64,000 nucleotides of DNA, taken from contig CP143429.1 in the NCBI GenBank assembly GCA_039636775.1, positions 2,232,001 to 2,296,000 on the forward strand, written 5' to 3'. The notes beneath the pieces are model-generated. The model saw only the letters and a list, made by a program, of their open reading frames with translations. It was not told the origin of the DNA and ran no database searches. The stretch comes from Micrococcaceae bacterium Sec5.8 (lineage in GTDB: Bacteria > Actinomycetota > Actinomycetes > Actinomycetales > Micrococcaceae). This document shows positions 25,535 through 34,070 of the stretch, one piece after another; the first letter of the stretch is position 1; each line of letters opens with the position of its first letter. The translations under genes and the position numbers were made by a program.

Positions 25535-27688
25535 ATGGCACGGACTGGCTCCCAGTTTGCCGCTGGCCTCTGGCGGATCTTCGGATACTTCGTCGTGAGC
25601 GCGATGTGCGGTGTGCTTGCCGCCAGCCTGCTGGTGCCCGCCGTCGCGAGTGTCGGTATCGCTGCGAGGCAATCGATCATCTTTTTCAACAATTTGCCGT
25701 CGGAATTGACGGTGGATACGCCATCGCAGTCCACCAAAGTCCTCACCGCGGACGGAAAGACGATCGCCACCTTCTATGCGGAGAACCGGGTACGCGTCGG
25801 TTTAGACCAAATATCGCCGTTCATGAAGGACGCTATTGTCGCCATCGAGGACCGGCGCTTCTATGAGCACGGCGGTGTTGACGGACAAGGCATTTTGCGG
25901 GCGTTGGCCTCCAACCTGACCATGGGCGGCCGGCAAGGCGCCTCCACCCTCACCCAGCAGTACGTTACCAACGTCCTCAACGAGTCTTTAATATCGGCGG
26001 ACAAGGGAGATCGGATTGTCCTGAACGGGCAAAAGTCCATCGGCGACAAAGTTCGTGAAATGCGGCTCGCGATTGAATTGGAGAAGAAATACACCAAGGA
26101 CCAGATCCTGGCGGGTTACCTGAACATTGTGTTCTTCAGCCGGGATGCCTACGGCATCGAAGCGGCATCGCGCCATTTCTTCAGCACCGGCGCCAAAGAT
26201 CTGACCCTGCCGCAGGCCGCCCTCCTCGCCGGCCTGGTGAAGAGCCCCAGCTTCTACAATCCCGAGGTTTACCCCGACAACGCCATGCAGCGGCGCAACC
26301 AGGTCCTCGACGCCATGCTCACCCTCGGCAGGATTTCCCAGGCCGACTACGACGCCGCCGTCGCCACCGGGGTGGAACTGCACATCACTGAGGGGAAGCA
26401 GGGCTGCGCAGGCGCGGAGATGGCGCCGTACTTCTGTGACTACGTCTCGCACCTCATCCTCAACAACCCTGCCTATGGCGTCGACCTCCCCGCTCGCGTG
26501 AAGAAGCTGTACCGCGGCGGGCTGACCATCACCACCACGCTGGACAGCCGGCTGCAGGCGGCGGCCCAGCAACAGGTCGATGCCACGGCCGGGGCAAACC
26601 CGGATAAGTGGGGCGCTTCGCTGGTCTCAATCGGACCAGGAACGGGGAAGATCCTGGCCATGGCCCAGAACACCGTGTTCCTGCCCGAGCCGGGCAAGTT
26701 CGATACCCAGCTGAACTTCAACGTCGATTCCAGGGACACCGAGGGCAACGACCTCAATGGCGCCGGCGGGTTCCAGCCCGGGTCCACGATGAAGCCTTTT
26801 ACCTTCGCGGAATGGCTCAAGGAGGGTAAGTCGATGGCGGCGGAGGTGGATGCCTCCCGGCGGACATATCCGCTCGACTTCAAGTGGAAATCCAGCTGCG
26901 GGAAGGTTCTCGGCGCCTACAACACGAAGGAGCGGAACCGCGGCGCGGCGGATGACCTGCAGAACAACGACGCCGGGTATTACCGTTCCATGCGCGTCGA
27001 CTACGGACTGTACAACTCGATCAACACGGCCACGTTCGCGGAGGCCGTCCAGCTGGACTTCTGCGGGATCCAGAAGACAGTGGACGCGGTGGGGATCCAC
27101 AGCGGCCTGGATAACGCGCAAGTGAATATGCATCAGCTGGGGAACCTGCTCGGGGCGATTGGCGTTGCGCCTCTGGTGCTGGCCAACGCCTTTGCAACGT
27201 TCGCCAATGACGGTAGGTATTGCGCGCCGGTGGCCATTACGGAGGTGAGCGATGCGGCAGGAAAGAAATTCCCGGCCGAGACGGTGTCCTGCCACGACGC
27301 CATCAAGCCCACCGTTGCCCGCGGGGTGAACTCCGTCCTGCAGGACGTTCTCAAGAAGGGCTCCGGCGTTTATATCAAGCCCAAAGTTCAGGGCAATTTC
27401 CCTGTCGCAGCCAAGACCGGAACGTCGAACACCAATGGCGCCACCTGGGTGGTGGGGTACACCTCCGGGGTCTCCACGGCCTCGTTCTTTGGGGACGCTT
27501 TGGAGGGTCAAAAGCGTCCCGGCCAGAACGTCACCGTCAACGGCAAGTTTTACAAAGCCATCGACGGTTACATGCTCGCCGGGCCTCAATGGGCAAACTA
27601 CATGCTCGAGGTTGCCGGGCTTTATCCCACCAATGAATTTCCGCCGCCGCCCGAGTCCATGACCAAGAAGCCGGATCGCGGTGATTGA
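25535..27688 (+). CDS. Bifunctional penicillin-binding protein (class A, transglycosylase/transpeptidase)
   Basis: A 717-aa class A PBP. Residues about 15-40 form the membrane anchor. The GT51 transglycosylase domain (about 65-250) has the catalytic Glu in EDRRF (105-109) and STLTQQ (137-142). The transpeptidase domain (about 325-690) has the serine in GSTMKPF (Ser417, Lys420), S-x-N as SIN (495-497) and KTGT (627-630). It polymerises and crosslinks peptidoglycan outside the membrane. The tail has a short proline stretch but no PASTA domain. The start at 25535 gives the expected short cytoplasmic N-terminus. Confidence 0.96.
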   Translation: MARTGSQFAAGLWRIFGYFVVSAMCGVLAASLLVPAVASVGIAARQSIIFFNNLPSELTVDTPSQSTKVLTADGKTIATFYAENRVRVGLDQISPFMKDAIVAIEDRRFYEHGGVDGQGILRALASNLTMGGRQGASTLTQQYVTNVLNESLISADKGDRIVLNGQKSIGDKVREMRLAIELEKKYTKDQILAGYLNIVFFSRDAYGIEAASRHFFSTGAKDLTLPQAALLAGLVKSPSFYNPEVYPDNAMQRRNQVLDAMLTLGRISQADYDAAVATGVELHITEGKQGCAGAEMAPYFCDYVSHLILNNPAYGVDLPARVKKLYRGGLTITTTLDSRLQAAAQQQVDATAGANPDKWGASLVSIGPGTGKILAMAQNTVFLPEPGKFDTQLNFNVDSRDTEGNDLNGAGGFQPGSTMKPFTFAEWLKEGKSMAAEVDASRRTYPLDFKWKSSCGKVLGAYNTKERNRGAADDLQNNDAGYYRSMRVDYGLYNSINTATFAEAVQLDFCGIQKTVDAVGIHSGLDNAQVNMHQLGNLLGAIGVAPLVLANAFATFANDGRYCAPVAITEVSDAAGKKFPAETVSCHDAIKPTVARGVNSVLQDVLKKGSGVYIKPKVQGNFPVAAKTGTSNTNGATWVVGYTSGVSTASFFGDALEGQKRPGQNVTVNGKFYKAIDGYMLAGPQWANYMLEVAGLYPTNEFPPPPESMTKKPDRGD

Positions 27689-27735
27689 CGGCCCGGCTTC
27701 TCGGGAGAGAGGAACTACGGATATATTCCGTCCGG

Positions 27736-28077
27736 TTAGGCGGCTGTTCTGCCCGAGTCCGGGAGGTTCCCAATCAGGGTGATGATCAAGGCCACATAAA
27801 TGATGGCGAACACCACCCACAGGATGAACAAACCGATCCCCACCCAGCCGAGCACTTTCCCCTCCTGTGCGGGCACCCCGAAAGTCTCGGCCTTCTTGGC
27901 CTGGGCGATGGCCAGCGGCCCAAAGAGGATGCCCAGGCTAAAGATCGACAGCAGGCCGAACACTGTGGCCAGCCGTGCGTGCCGCATGCCCTCCATGAAC
28001 CAGCCGAGCTGCCCCCTCGTGACTGGCTGCAGATCCTGATCTTGGAAGGCGTCCGGCTCGTACGGGCTGCTCGACAT
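27736..28077 (-). CDS. DUF4190-like membrane protein
   Basis: A 113-aa protein with an acidic N-terminus and two membrane helices (about 35-58 and 76-103) joined by a short cytoplasmic loop. The pattern ATVFGLLSIFSLGILFGPLAIAQAKKA is that of DUF4190-type proteins, in which two helices frame a loop ending in small basic residues. Function unknown. Confidence 0.75.
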   Translation of the reverse strand: MSSSPYEPDAFQDQDLQPVTRGQLGWFMEGMRHARLATVFGLLSIFSLGILFGPLAIAQAKKAETFGVPAQEGKVLGWVGIGLFILWVVFAIIYVALIITLIGNLPDSGRTAA

Positions 28078-28210
28078 GGGTCCCCCTGTTTTAGGTGATG
28101 TTTGTGGTGGTTGCCGTCACAGCCTACGGCGGCCAAGGCACCGAACCGCGCTTTTCGAGCGTGTGTGCCTGCGGGCTAGGATGAAGCCAGCTTCGAGGCG
28201 GGGGTAGGGA

Positions 28211-29212
28211 ATGCTTATGGCACACGAACCGCTGCTGTCCGCAGCACCCGGGTGGCGTCGTTGGGGTCGGGCTTATTACGCCTTACAGGCCGTCGGGGGA
28301 TTTTTATGGTGGGTGGCGGTTTTCGTATCGCCGGAGACGCGCGCAGCGACCCTCGGCACTCTCGACCCGGCCACGGTGGCCGTCTTTGACATTCCCCTGT
28401 TCGTCCTGGCATCAGCCGCGGCAGCCTCTGGCGTCAGGGCGGCCGCGGTAGCGACCACCGGATGGACCGGCGGGGTCGCCGTCGCGCTCGCCGTCTACGC
28501 CACCTTCACTGCCGAGGCGGGCTGGGGTGTCCTGAGTATGGCCGCGGCCACGGCAGGATCGCTGATCGCGCTGTGCCTGGTCCTGCTGGGGCGGGTGCCG
28601 ACCGGGTGGCTCATTCGCGGTCCGTTCGCCTTCCGCCCCGCCGGCAACCGCCGGACTGCCGCGACCAACGTGGCTTCGACCTTGGGGCAGATTGTCCTGT
28701 TCTGGGGGTTCTTCCTGGTGGTCCTGCCCGCCGTCATAGCGGTCCTGGAACAGCGCTGGGCGGTGGAGCTTCCCTTTCCATCATGGGCGGGCCCCACCGG
28801 GGGCGCGGTTCTGGTACTCGCCAGCGCTCTCGGCATCTGGTCGGCAGTTGTGATGTCAACGCTGGGAGCTGGCACTCCCCTGCCGTCGGCAATGCCCAAC
28901 CACCTGGTCATCGCAGGTCCGTATCACTGGATCCGCAATCCGATGGCGGTCGCAGGCATCGCCCAGGGCGCCGCCGTTGGCCTTATCCTGCAGTCGTGGC
29001 TGGTCGTTGCCTATGCGGTGGCAGGTTCGCTGGTGTGGAACTACGCCGTCAGGCCGCTGGAGGAAACCGACCTTGAGCATCGGTTCGGCGCGGAATTCGA
29101 GCACTACCGCGGCACGGTGCGCTGCTGGCTGCCGGGGCTGCCGGCGTCCCGGCGGACCACCCGGACAATGTCCGGCAACTGTGCGGTGGCAGGCGAACGC
29201 GTTGAGCCGTAG
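28211..29212 (+). CDS. Isoprenylcysteine carboxyl methyltransferase-like integral membrane protein
   Basis: A 333-aa polytopic protein with about seven membrane helices. The C-terminal third carries the ICMT/PEMT-type signature: HLVIAGPYHWIRNPM, then AVRPLEETDLEHRFGAEF and EHYRGTVRCWLP, which bind S-adenosylmethionine and the lipid substrate in the family. Bacterial members are predicted methyltransferases of unknown substrate. A GGGTAGGGA site precedes the ATG. It is followed with overlap by two more membrane protein genes. Confidence 0.87.
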   Translation: MLMAHEPLLSAAPGWRRWGRAYYALQAVGGFLWWVAVFVSPETRAATLGTLDPATVAVFDIPLFVLASAAAASGVRAAAVATTGWTGGVAVALAVYATFTAEAGWGVLSMAAATAGSLIALCLVLLGRVPTGWLIRGPFAFRPAGNRRTAATNVASTLGQIVLFWGFFLVVLPAVIAVLEQRWAVELPFPSWAGPTGGAVLVLASALGIWSAVVMSTLGAGTPLPSAMPNHLVIAGPYHWIRNPMAVAGIAQGAAVGLILQSWLVVAYAVAGSLVWNYAVRPLEETDLEHRFGAEFEHYRGTVRCWLPGLPASRRTTRTMSGNCAVAGERVEP

Positions 29213-29711
29213 AACCTCGTTGCTGATCACGGCCGCACTTGTCGCGTTGCTGCTCGCCGGCGCCCTCACGCAGGTGTGGGTTCTTCCCGCCGCGGTTGAG
29301 CGCGTGGTTGCCGTCTTTCCGGAAGTCAAACCGCTGGCGCTGCCCGCAATCGTCTGGGGAATCCTGGCGATCGCGTGCTGGCAGGCACCCGCCGGCATCG
29401 GCGTGTGGCTTGTCCTCCGTGCCCGCCACCACGGATTCGATACGTTGTCCTACGACTGGCTCCGGGTGGCCCTTGGTTGCCTGCTCGCTTTTATTGCATT
29501 GGTCGTGTCCGCAGTTGCTGCGTTGAGTGGCTTGGGGTACGCGACCCCGGGTGTGATGTTTGGCCTCATCGCTGGAGGGCTTGTGGCGCTGATCGCGGCC
29601 GGCGGCCTTGTTCTCGTCCTTGGGGACCGGCCCGCAGTCCTGCGGAGGCCGCACCACGAACCGGGAGCCCGGCGCCTATGCAGCCGCACTGCGTCGGCGT
29701 ACCGTAAATGA
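29202..29711 (+). CDS. DUF2975-like four-helix membrane protein
   Basis: About 169 aa, with four predicted membrane helices and the spacing of DUF2975 proteins: an N-terminal helix then VWVLPAAVERVVAVFPEV, an AIVWGILAIACWQAPAG helix, a cytoplasmic loop, and two C-terminal helices. DUF2975 genes are usually followed by a small HTH regulator; here they are not. The start is a TTG at 29202 overlapping the previous stop; a GTG a few codons upstream is possible. Its stop overlaps the next ATG. Confidence 0.7.
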   Translation: MSRRTSLLITAALVALLLAGALTQVWVLPAAVERVVAVFPEVKPLALPAIVWGILAIACWQAPAGIGVWLVLRARHHGFDTLSYDWLRVALGCLLAFIALVVSAVAALSGLGYATPGVMFGLIAGGLVALIAAGGLVLVLGDRPAVLRRPHHEPGARRLCSRTASAYRK

Positions 29712-30253
29712 ACGTGAGCAACATGCCTCTTCCGCAGCGATGTGCGCAGATCGTAGCCGGGAGTTCCTTCGCGGACCGGGTGGCCGCCGCCCAGGAACTT
29801 GTGTATGGGCCGATCCTCGGCTGGGCCGGGCGCAGCCCGTTCCACACCGCTGTCCTTGGCCACTCCGTGCATCCGGTCCTCACCGACCTAACGCTCGGAT
29901 GCTGGATCAGCGCGACCATCCTGGATGTGGCGGGAGGATCCCAGGCGCGCCGCAGTGCCGCACTCCTGGTCGGAGCCGGGCTGGCGGCGGCCGGGCCAAC
30001 GGCGCTCGCAGGCGCCAGTGACTGGGCCGGAATGACGGGCGCCGAGCGCCGGATCGGCGCCGTTCACGCGCTGGGAACCGATGCCGCCGTGTTTCTTTTC
30101 CTCGGCTCCCTGATTGCACGCCGACGGGGCAGACATTCCCTGGGCACGGGGCTGGGCCTCGCTGGAAACGCCGTCGCGGCAGGGGCGGGCTTCCTGGGCG
30201 GGCATTTGGCACTTAACCGCGGAACCGCCAGGAGAGCCGTTTCTCCTGGTTAG
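29708..30253 (+). CDS. DUF2231-type membrane protein
   Basis: A 181-aa protein with a soluble N-terminus and four membrane helices. The GHSVHPVLTDLTLGCWISATILD segment and the later DWAGMTGAERRIGAVHALG, with their conserved histidines, are the DUF2231 hallmarks, a family suspected of binding haem or acting in redox. Its ATG overlaps the TGA of the upstream gene (ATGA), making a three-gene membrane protein operon from 28211. Confidence 0.88.
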   Translation: MNVSNMPLPQRCAQIVAGSSFADRVAAAQELVYGPILGWAGRSPFHTAVLGHSVHPVLTDLTLGCWISATILDVAGGSQARRSAALLVGAGLAAAGPTALAGASDWAGMTGAERRIGAVHALGTDAAVFLFLGSLIARRRGRHSLGTGLGLAGNAVAAGAGFLGGHLALNRGTARRAVSPG

Positions 30254-30287
30254 CTCCCCGGCTTAGCTCCCCGGCGATCATGGTGCC

Positions 30288-30371
30288 ATGCCCAGCAATC
30301 TGGCCACGCTTAGTCTCGATTCTGTCCAGCCACAGGTGCTGGCTGACTTCTGGTGCGCCGTCCTCGGTTAG
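30288..30371 (+). pseudogene. N-terminal remnant of a VOC/glyoxalase-family gene
   Basis: A 27-codon frame reads MPSNLATLSLDSVQPQVLAD then FWCAVLG and stops. This is the standard opening of VOC (glyoxalase/bleomycin-resistance-type) proteins, whose first strand and helix end in 'FW..vLG'. Nothing resembling the rest of a VOC domain follows up to 30550, so it looks like a truncated fossil rather than a small gene. Confidence 0.6.
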
Positions 30372-30550
30372 CGTGGTGTCGAAGCTCTCCCGTTCCGTCC
30401 AGGATGTGGAAGGGCACGAGAACGCCGGCGCTCAACGGAGGCCGCCGTCACGGTCACCTACTCACCTACTCACCTGCTCCCCTGCTCCCCGGCTCACCGC
30501 CTTCCCCTCCGGCTCTTGCTCAATGTGGCTGCGGCGCGTATGAGAGAAGG
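30372..30550. other. Gene-free stretch with pyrimidine-rich repeats
   Basis: Contains an irregular run of CACCTACT/CACCTGCTCCCC-type repeats (about 30456-30500) and the promoter region of the SDR gene. No gene is visible. Confidence 0.45.
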
Positions 30551-31459
30551 ATGACTGCGCACGATGGCGTCCTCCGCGGGCGTGTGGCTGTGGTGACCGG
30601 CTCCAGCCGGGGCCTGGGGTTCGCCATGGCCCGGCTGCTGGGGCACGCGGGAGCGACGGTGGTGGTGGCGTCCAGGTCCGACGACGACGTCGCGGCCGCC
30701 GTCGAACGGCTGCGCGCGGACGGGATCACGGCGTCCGGACGGCGGTGTGACACCGGTGAGCTGGCCGACGTCGAAGTTCTGCGCGACGAGGCCCTGCGCC
30801 TTGGGACGCTCGACATCTGGGTCAACAACGCCGGAACCTCCGGTGTTTTCGGGCCTACGGCGTCAACACCGGTGGACGACTTCACCCGGGTGGTCCGCAC
30901 GAACATTCTCGGCACGTTCCATGGGTCCAGGGTTGCGCTGCCGGTGTTCCTCGATCAAGGCCATGGCGATCTCGTCAACGTTTACGGCCAGGGCGATCAG
31001 GGTCCGGTCGCGTTGCAAAATGCGTATGCGTCGAGCAAGCGGTGGGTCCGCCAGTTCACGGAGACGCTGCGGCTGGAAACCCGGAGCACCGGTGTCCGGG
31101 TGCATGGCATGAACCCGGGCCTGGTGACGACCGACATGCTGGGGCACATCACGTCCCAGCCCGGATACGAGCACGGACTGGGCGCACTGCAGGTTGTCGT
31201 TGGACTGTGGGGGCAGGGCCCTGATGCTGCCGCGCGCCCCTTGCTGGACCTCGTCACTTCCGACACCGCTGCATTCCGGTACCTGACCAAGAGGACCATG
31301 GTGACGCGGGGGGTCCGCAACGTGCTGGCCGGACGCCTCCGCCGCGCCAACCGCATGCCTCTGGACGTCACGGTCCTGGCAGATCACAGCCCGGAAGATC
31401 ACAGCATAAAAGATCACGGCCCGGGAGATCGCGGCATAAAAGATCACCACGTGGAGTGA
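30551..31459 (+). CDS. Short-chain dehydrogenase/reductase with an unusual active site
   Basis: A 302-aa classical-type SDR. The NAD(P)-binding TGSSRGLGFA motif lies at residues about 17-26 and WVNNAG near 94. The catalytic Y-x3-K is YASSK, but the Ser expected 13 residues before the Tyr is a Gly in NVYGQGDQG, so the standard triad is incomplete. The tail (about 280-302) is charged, rich in Asp-His pairs and encoded by a 30-bp tandem duplication. GAAGG precedes the ATG at 30551; the frame upstream has no support. Substrate unknown. Confidence 0.87.
   Translation: MTAHDGVLRGRVAVVTGSSRGLGFAMARLLGHAGATVVVASRSDDDVAAAVERLRADGITASGRRCDTGELADVEVLRDEALRLGTLDIWVNNAGTSGVFGPTASTPVDDFTRVVRTNILGTFHGSRVALPVFLDQGHGDLVNVYGQGDQGPVALQNAYASSKRWVRQFTETLRLETRSTGVRVHGMNPGLVTTDMLGHITSQPGYEHGLGALQVVVGLWGQGPDAAARPLLDLVTSDTAAFRYLTKRTMVTRGVRNVLAGRLRRANRMPLDVTVLADHSPEDHSIKDHGPGDRGIKDHHVE
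31381..31440. repeat. 30-bp tandem duplication in the SDR tail
   Basis: Bases 31381-31410 and 31411-31440 are two copies differing at four positions, all A/G. They encode the DH-rich C-terminal extension of the SDR protein. Confidence 0.85.
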
Positions 31460-31548
31460 CTGCGCTTCCCCTTCGTTACCCCGCAGTGCAGCCCAGGCGG
31501 CAGCAGGCTGTTCGTCTTATTGTCGGTGCCTGCCCCTAGTCTTTTGGT

Positions 31549-33132
31549 ATGACAAGCAGAGCAGCTTTGAGTGCGGAGAGCAGGGAGTCTTTGGCAGCGC
31601 TGGCCGAGGCCGCGGCTGCGTTTGCTGTCTCCATGGCCGCCGCACCGGAGCAGGGCAATCCGCTTGGTCCCGATCCTTCGGGTAGCACCGATCCGTTGTT
31701 TGATGTGGCCGATGCGTGCCTGGACGCCCTGACGGACGTGGCCCGGTTTGAGGCCCGGGCCGCGGCGTTGAAGGTCCTGCTGACCGCTGAGTTCGTGCAG
31801 GCGGCCGGGGCCTTGGTACTCCCGGCGCGGTCCGCTCAGGAGGGCAGCGCGCAGGCGATGGCCGTTATTGCCGAGGTCGCGTGCGCCCTGACGGTCAGTG
31901 AAGGGACCGCCGCAGCCCTGGTCTCCGAATCCCGCGCGTTAACGACGGCGCTGCCGCGGACCCTGGCCGCGCTGCAGGCCGGCACGATCTCCTGGCAGCA
32001 CGCCCGGATCGTTGTGGACGAAACCGCGCACTTGGACGCGGCCGGTGCCGCCGGGCTGGAGGAGCATTTCCTGGACCCCGAGGCCGCGAAACCGGCCCGC
32101 GGCTGCCCGGCCGGGGAGCTTGTCCCGGGACGGTTCCGGGCGAAAGTGCGCGCCTGGCGGGAACGCCACCACCCGGTCAGCATCGAAAAACGCCACGCCA
32201 AAAGCGCAGAAGACCGGCGGGTCGAGTTCGTCCCGGACCGGGACGGCATGGCCTGGCTCTCCACCTACCTGCCGGCAGCAACGGCCGCGGGGATCTGGGA
32301 CCGGACCACCACCGCCGCCCGGGCCCTTCAAGGACCCTCCGAGGCCCGCACCCTGACCCAGCTCCGCGCCGACGTCGCCGCGGCGTGGCTGCTGACCAGC
32401 GGGACAAATCGAACGGATGCCACAGGTGGAACGGGTGGAACGGGTGGGACGGGTGGGACGGGTGCCGGGGATGTTCCGTCGCCCCGGGCGCAGGTTCTGA
32501 TCACCGTCCCCGTCCTGTCCCTGCTGGGCGCCGCCGAAGAGCCCGCCACCTTGGACGGCTACGGTCCCATCCCGCCCTCCATGGCCCGCCGCCTGATCGC
32601 AGAAGGAGCCGGGTCCTTCCACCGGGTCCTGATCGATCCCCGCGACGGTGCACCGTTGGAGATCGGCCGGAGCAGTTACCGGCTCACCGGAGCCCAGCGG
32701 CGCTGGCTTCGGCTCCGGGACGGCAAGTGCCCCTTTCCAGGGTGTAACAATGCTTCCCTGGATAACGAAGCAGACCACCTGCTGGCCTGGGCCGACGGCG
32801 GCACCACCGGGATCACGAACCTGGGCCAGCCCTGCCGCAAACACCACCGCCTCAAACACACCTCAGCCTGGACACCCACCGGGGCCAGCAAAAACCACCC
32901 GCCAGGATGGACCTCACCAATGGGACGGCGGTACCCCAGCGAATCCCAGGACTGGGAACCACCACCCTGGCCCGGGCCCGTCCTGACCCAGGACCTGATA
33001 TTCGACGTCGAACCTCCCCCGGACCAAGAACCTGAGTTCGATCCGGATCTACCTCCTGACGACGCCACCGGCCAAGATTTCGATCTTGACCTGCCCGAAG
33101 ACCCTTTCCCGGACTTGTTTTCGGCTGCGTAG
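31549..33132 (+). CDS. DUF222 / HNH endonuclease domain protein (13E12-repeat type)
   Basis: A 527-aa protein with an N-terminal DUF222 helical domain (about 45-340) and a C-terminal HNH nuclease: CPFPGCNN, then DNEADHLLAWADGGTT, NLGQPC and KHHRLKH carry the zinc cysteines and HNH residues (about 395-440). The final segment is acidic and Pro-rich. These genes are abundant and multicopy in actinobacteria and behave as mobile or selfish nucleases of unknown target. A Gly-Thr run near residues 292-305 is encoded by a 9-bp repeat. A strong terminator follows. Confidence 0.93.
   Translation: MTSRAALSAESRESLAALAEAAAAFAVSMAAAPEQGNPLGPDPSGSTDPLFDVADACLDALTDVARFEARAAALKVLLTAEFVQAAGALVLPARSAQEGSAQAMAVIAEVACALTVSEGTAAALVSESRALTTALPRTLAALQAGTISWQHARIVVDETAHLDAAGAAGLEEHFLDPEAAKPARGCPAGELVPGRFRAKVRAWRERHHPVSIEKRHAKSAEDRRVEFVPDRDGMAWLSTYLPAATAAGIWDRTTTAARALQGPSEARTLTQLRADVAAAWLLTSGTNRTDATGGTGGTGGTGGTGAGDVPSPRAQVLITVPVLSLLGAAEEPATLDGYGPIPPSMARRLIAEGAGSFHRVLIDPRDGAPLEIGRSSYRLTGAQRRWLRLRDGKCPFPGCNNASLDNEADHLLAWADGGTTGITNLGQPCRKHHRLKHTSAWTPTGASKNHPPGWTSPMGRRYPSESQDWEPPPWPGPVLTQDLIFDVEPPPDQEPEFDPDLPPDDATGQDFDLDLPEDPFPDLFSAA
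32425..32460. repeat. 9-bp minisatellite in the DUF222/HNH gene
   Basis: Four consecutive in-frame copies of GGTGGAACG/GGTGGGACG encode repeated Gly-Gly-Thr in a linker of the nuclease. Copy number is expected to vary between strains. Confidence 0.85.
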
Positions 33133-33137
33133 ACGCG

Positions 33138-33183
33138 CCGCTCAGTTCCCGGCCCCTCCCGCCCGTTGGCGGGGACTGAGCGG
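33138..33183. terminator. Bidirectional terminator between HNH and hydroxyacyl-CoA dehydrogenase genes
   Basis: A 13-bp stem (33138-33150 with 33171-33183, one wobble) with a 20-base GC-rich loop lies in the 57-bp gap between convergent genes. Confidence 0.7.
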
Positions 33184-33189
33184 GCGGGC

Positions 33190-34044
33190 TCAGTATTTGT
33201 AAAAGCCCTCGCCCGTGGTGACGCCAAGCTTGCCCTGGTCGATGTAGTTGTCCTTCAGGTACGCGGCGAACGCTTGGGACCCGGCGTCCCGGGAGGATGC
33301 GGCGATGTTGTAGGCGGTACCGAGCCCTACGACGTCGTAAATCTGGAACGGTCCGCTCGGCGCCCCCGTGGCGATGCGCCACGTCTTGTCGATCGTCTCC
33401 GGGCTGGCAATGCCCTGCAGCAGCAGGCCGGCGGCCGCGTTCAGGAGCGGGACCAGGAGTGAGTTCAGCACGTAGCCGGCTTTCTCCTTTTTGATCTCGA
33501 TGGGCTCCAGTCCGCTGTTCCGGGCGAACTCGACGACGGCGTCGAACACCGCCGGATCGGTGTCGGCGGTGCCCATAACTTCGGCAATGTTCTGCGCCCA
33601 GATGTTGTTGGCGTAGTGGATGGCGAGGAAGCGATCGGGCCGGCCGGTGGAGTCCTTCAGGTCGCTGGGCAGCAGGGTTGAGGAGTTCGTGGCGAAGATG
33701 GTCTTGGCGGGGGCCAGGTCCGCGAGCTTGCGGTACGTGTCCTGCTTGAGCGCCAGCAGTTCGGGCACGGCTTCGATCACGAGGTCGGCGTCGGCGACGG
33801 CGGCGCCCAGGTCCGCGGTGAGGTGCAGGTTGGCAAGGGCTGCTTCCGTCGTGCCTTCGTCGGCGCCGGCAACTTGAGTCCGGTAGATACCGGCAAGCTG
33901 GGCAAAACGGGCCCTGGCCTTGTCCAGGGCTGCGTCGTCAATGTCATAGGCGGTGACGGCAAAACCGTGGAACGCTGCCTGGTAGGCGATTTGGGATCCA
34001 AGCACTCCGGTTCCGAGCACAGTCAGCGTTTTGATGTCGGTCAT
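33190..34044 (-). CDS. 3-hydroxyacyl-CoA (3-hydroxybutyryl-CoA) dehydrogenase
   Basis: A 284-aa single-function enzyme. The NAD-binding GTGVLGSQIAYQAAFHG is near the N-terminus with the acidic AYDID that selects NAD, followed by VIEAVPE and TNSSTLLPS. The catalytic His is in LAIHYANNIW, with Glu in the AEVMG segment; the C-terminal helical domain begins at EKAGYVLNSLLVPLLNAA. It interconverts 3-hydroxyacyl-CoA and 3-oxoacyl-CoA. GAAAGGAAA precedes the ATG at 34044. It is 26 bases downstream of the TetR gene and probably co-transcribed with it. Confidence 0.93.
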   Translation of the reverse strand: MTDIKTLTVLGTGVLGSQIAYQAAFHGFAVTAYDIDDAALDKARARFAQLAGIYRTQVAGADEGTTEAALANLHLTADLGAAVADADLVIEAVPELLALKQDTYRKLADLAPAKTIFATNSSTLLPSDLKDSTGRPDRFLAIHYANNIWAQNIAEVMGTADTDPAVFDAVVEFARNSGLEPIEIKKEKAGYVLNSLLVPLLNAAAGLLLQGIASPETIDKTWRIATGAPSGPFQIYDVVGLGTAYNIAASSRDAGSQAFAAYLKDNYIDQGKLGVTTGEGFYKY

Positions 34045-34070
34045 CTGCGTATTTCCTTTCGACGCGGGCG

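Noticed and set aside
30440..30510. CACCTACT/CACCTGCTCC repeats as a possible CRISPR or attachment site
   Set aside because: The repeats are short, irregular and without spacers; better seen as simple pyrimidine-rich sequence.
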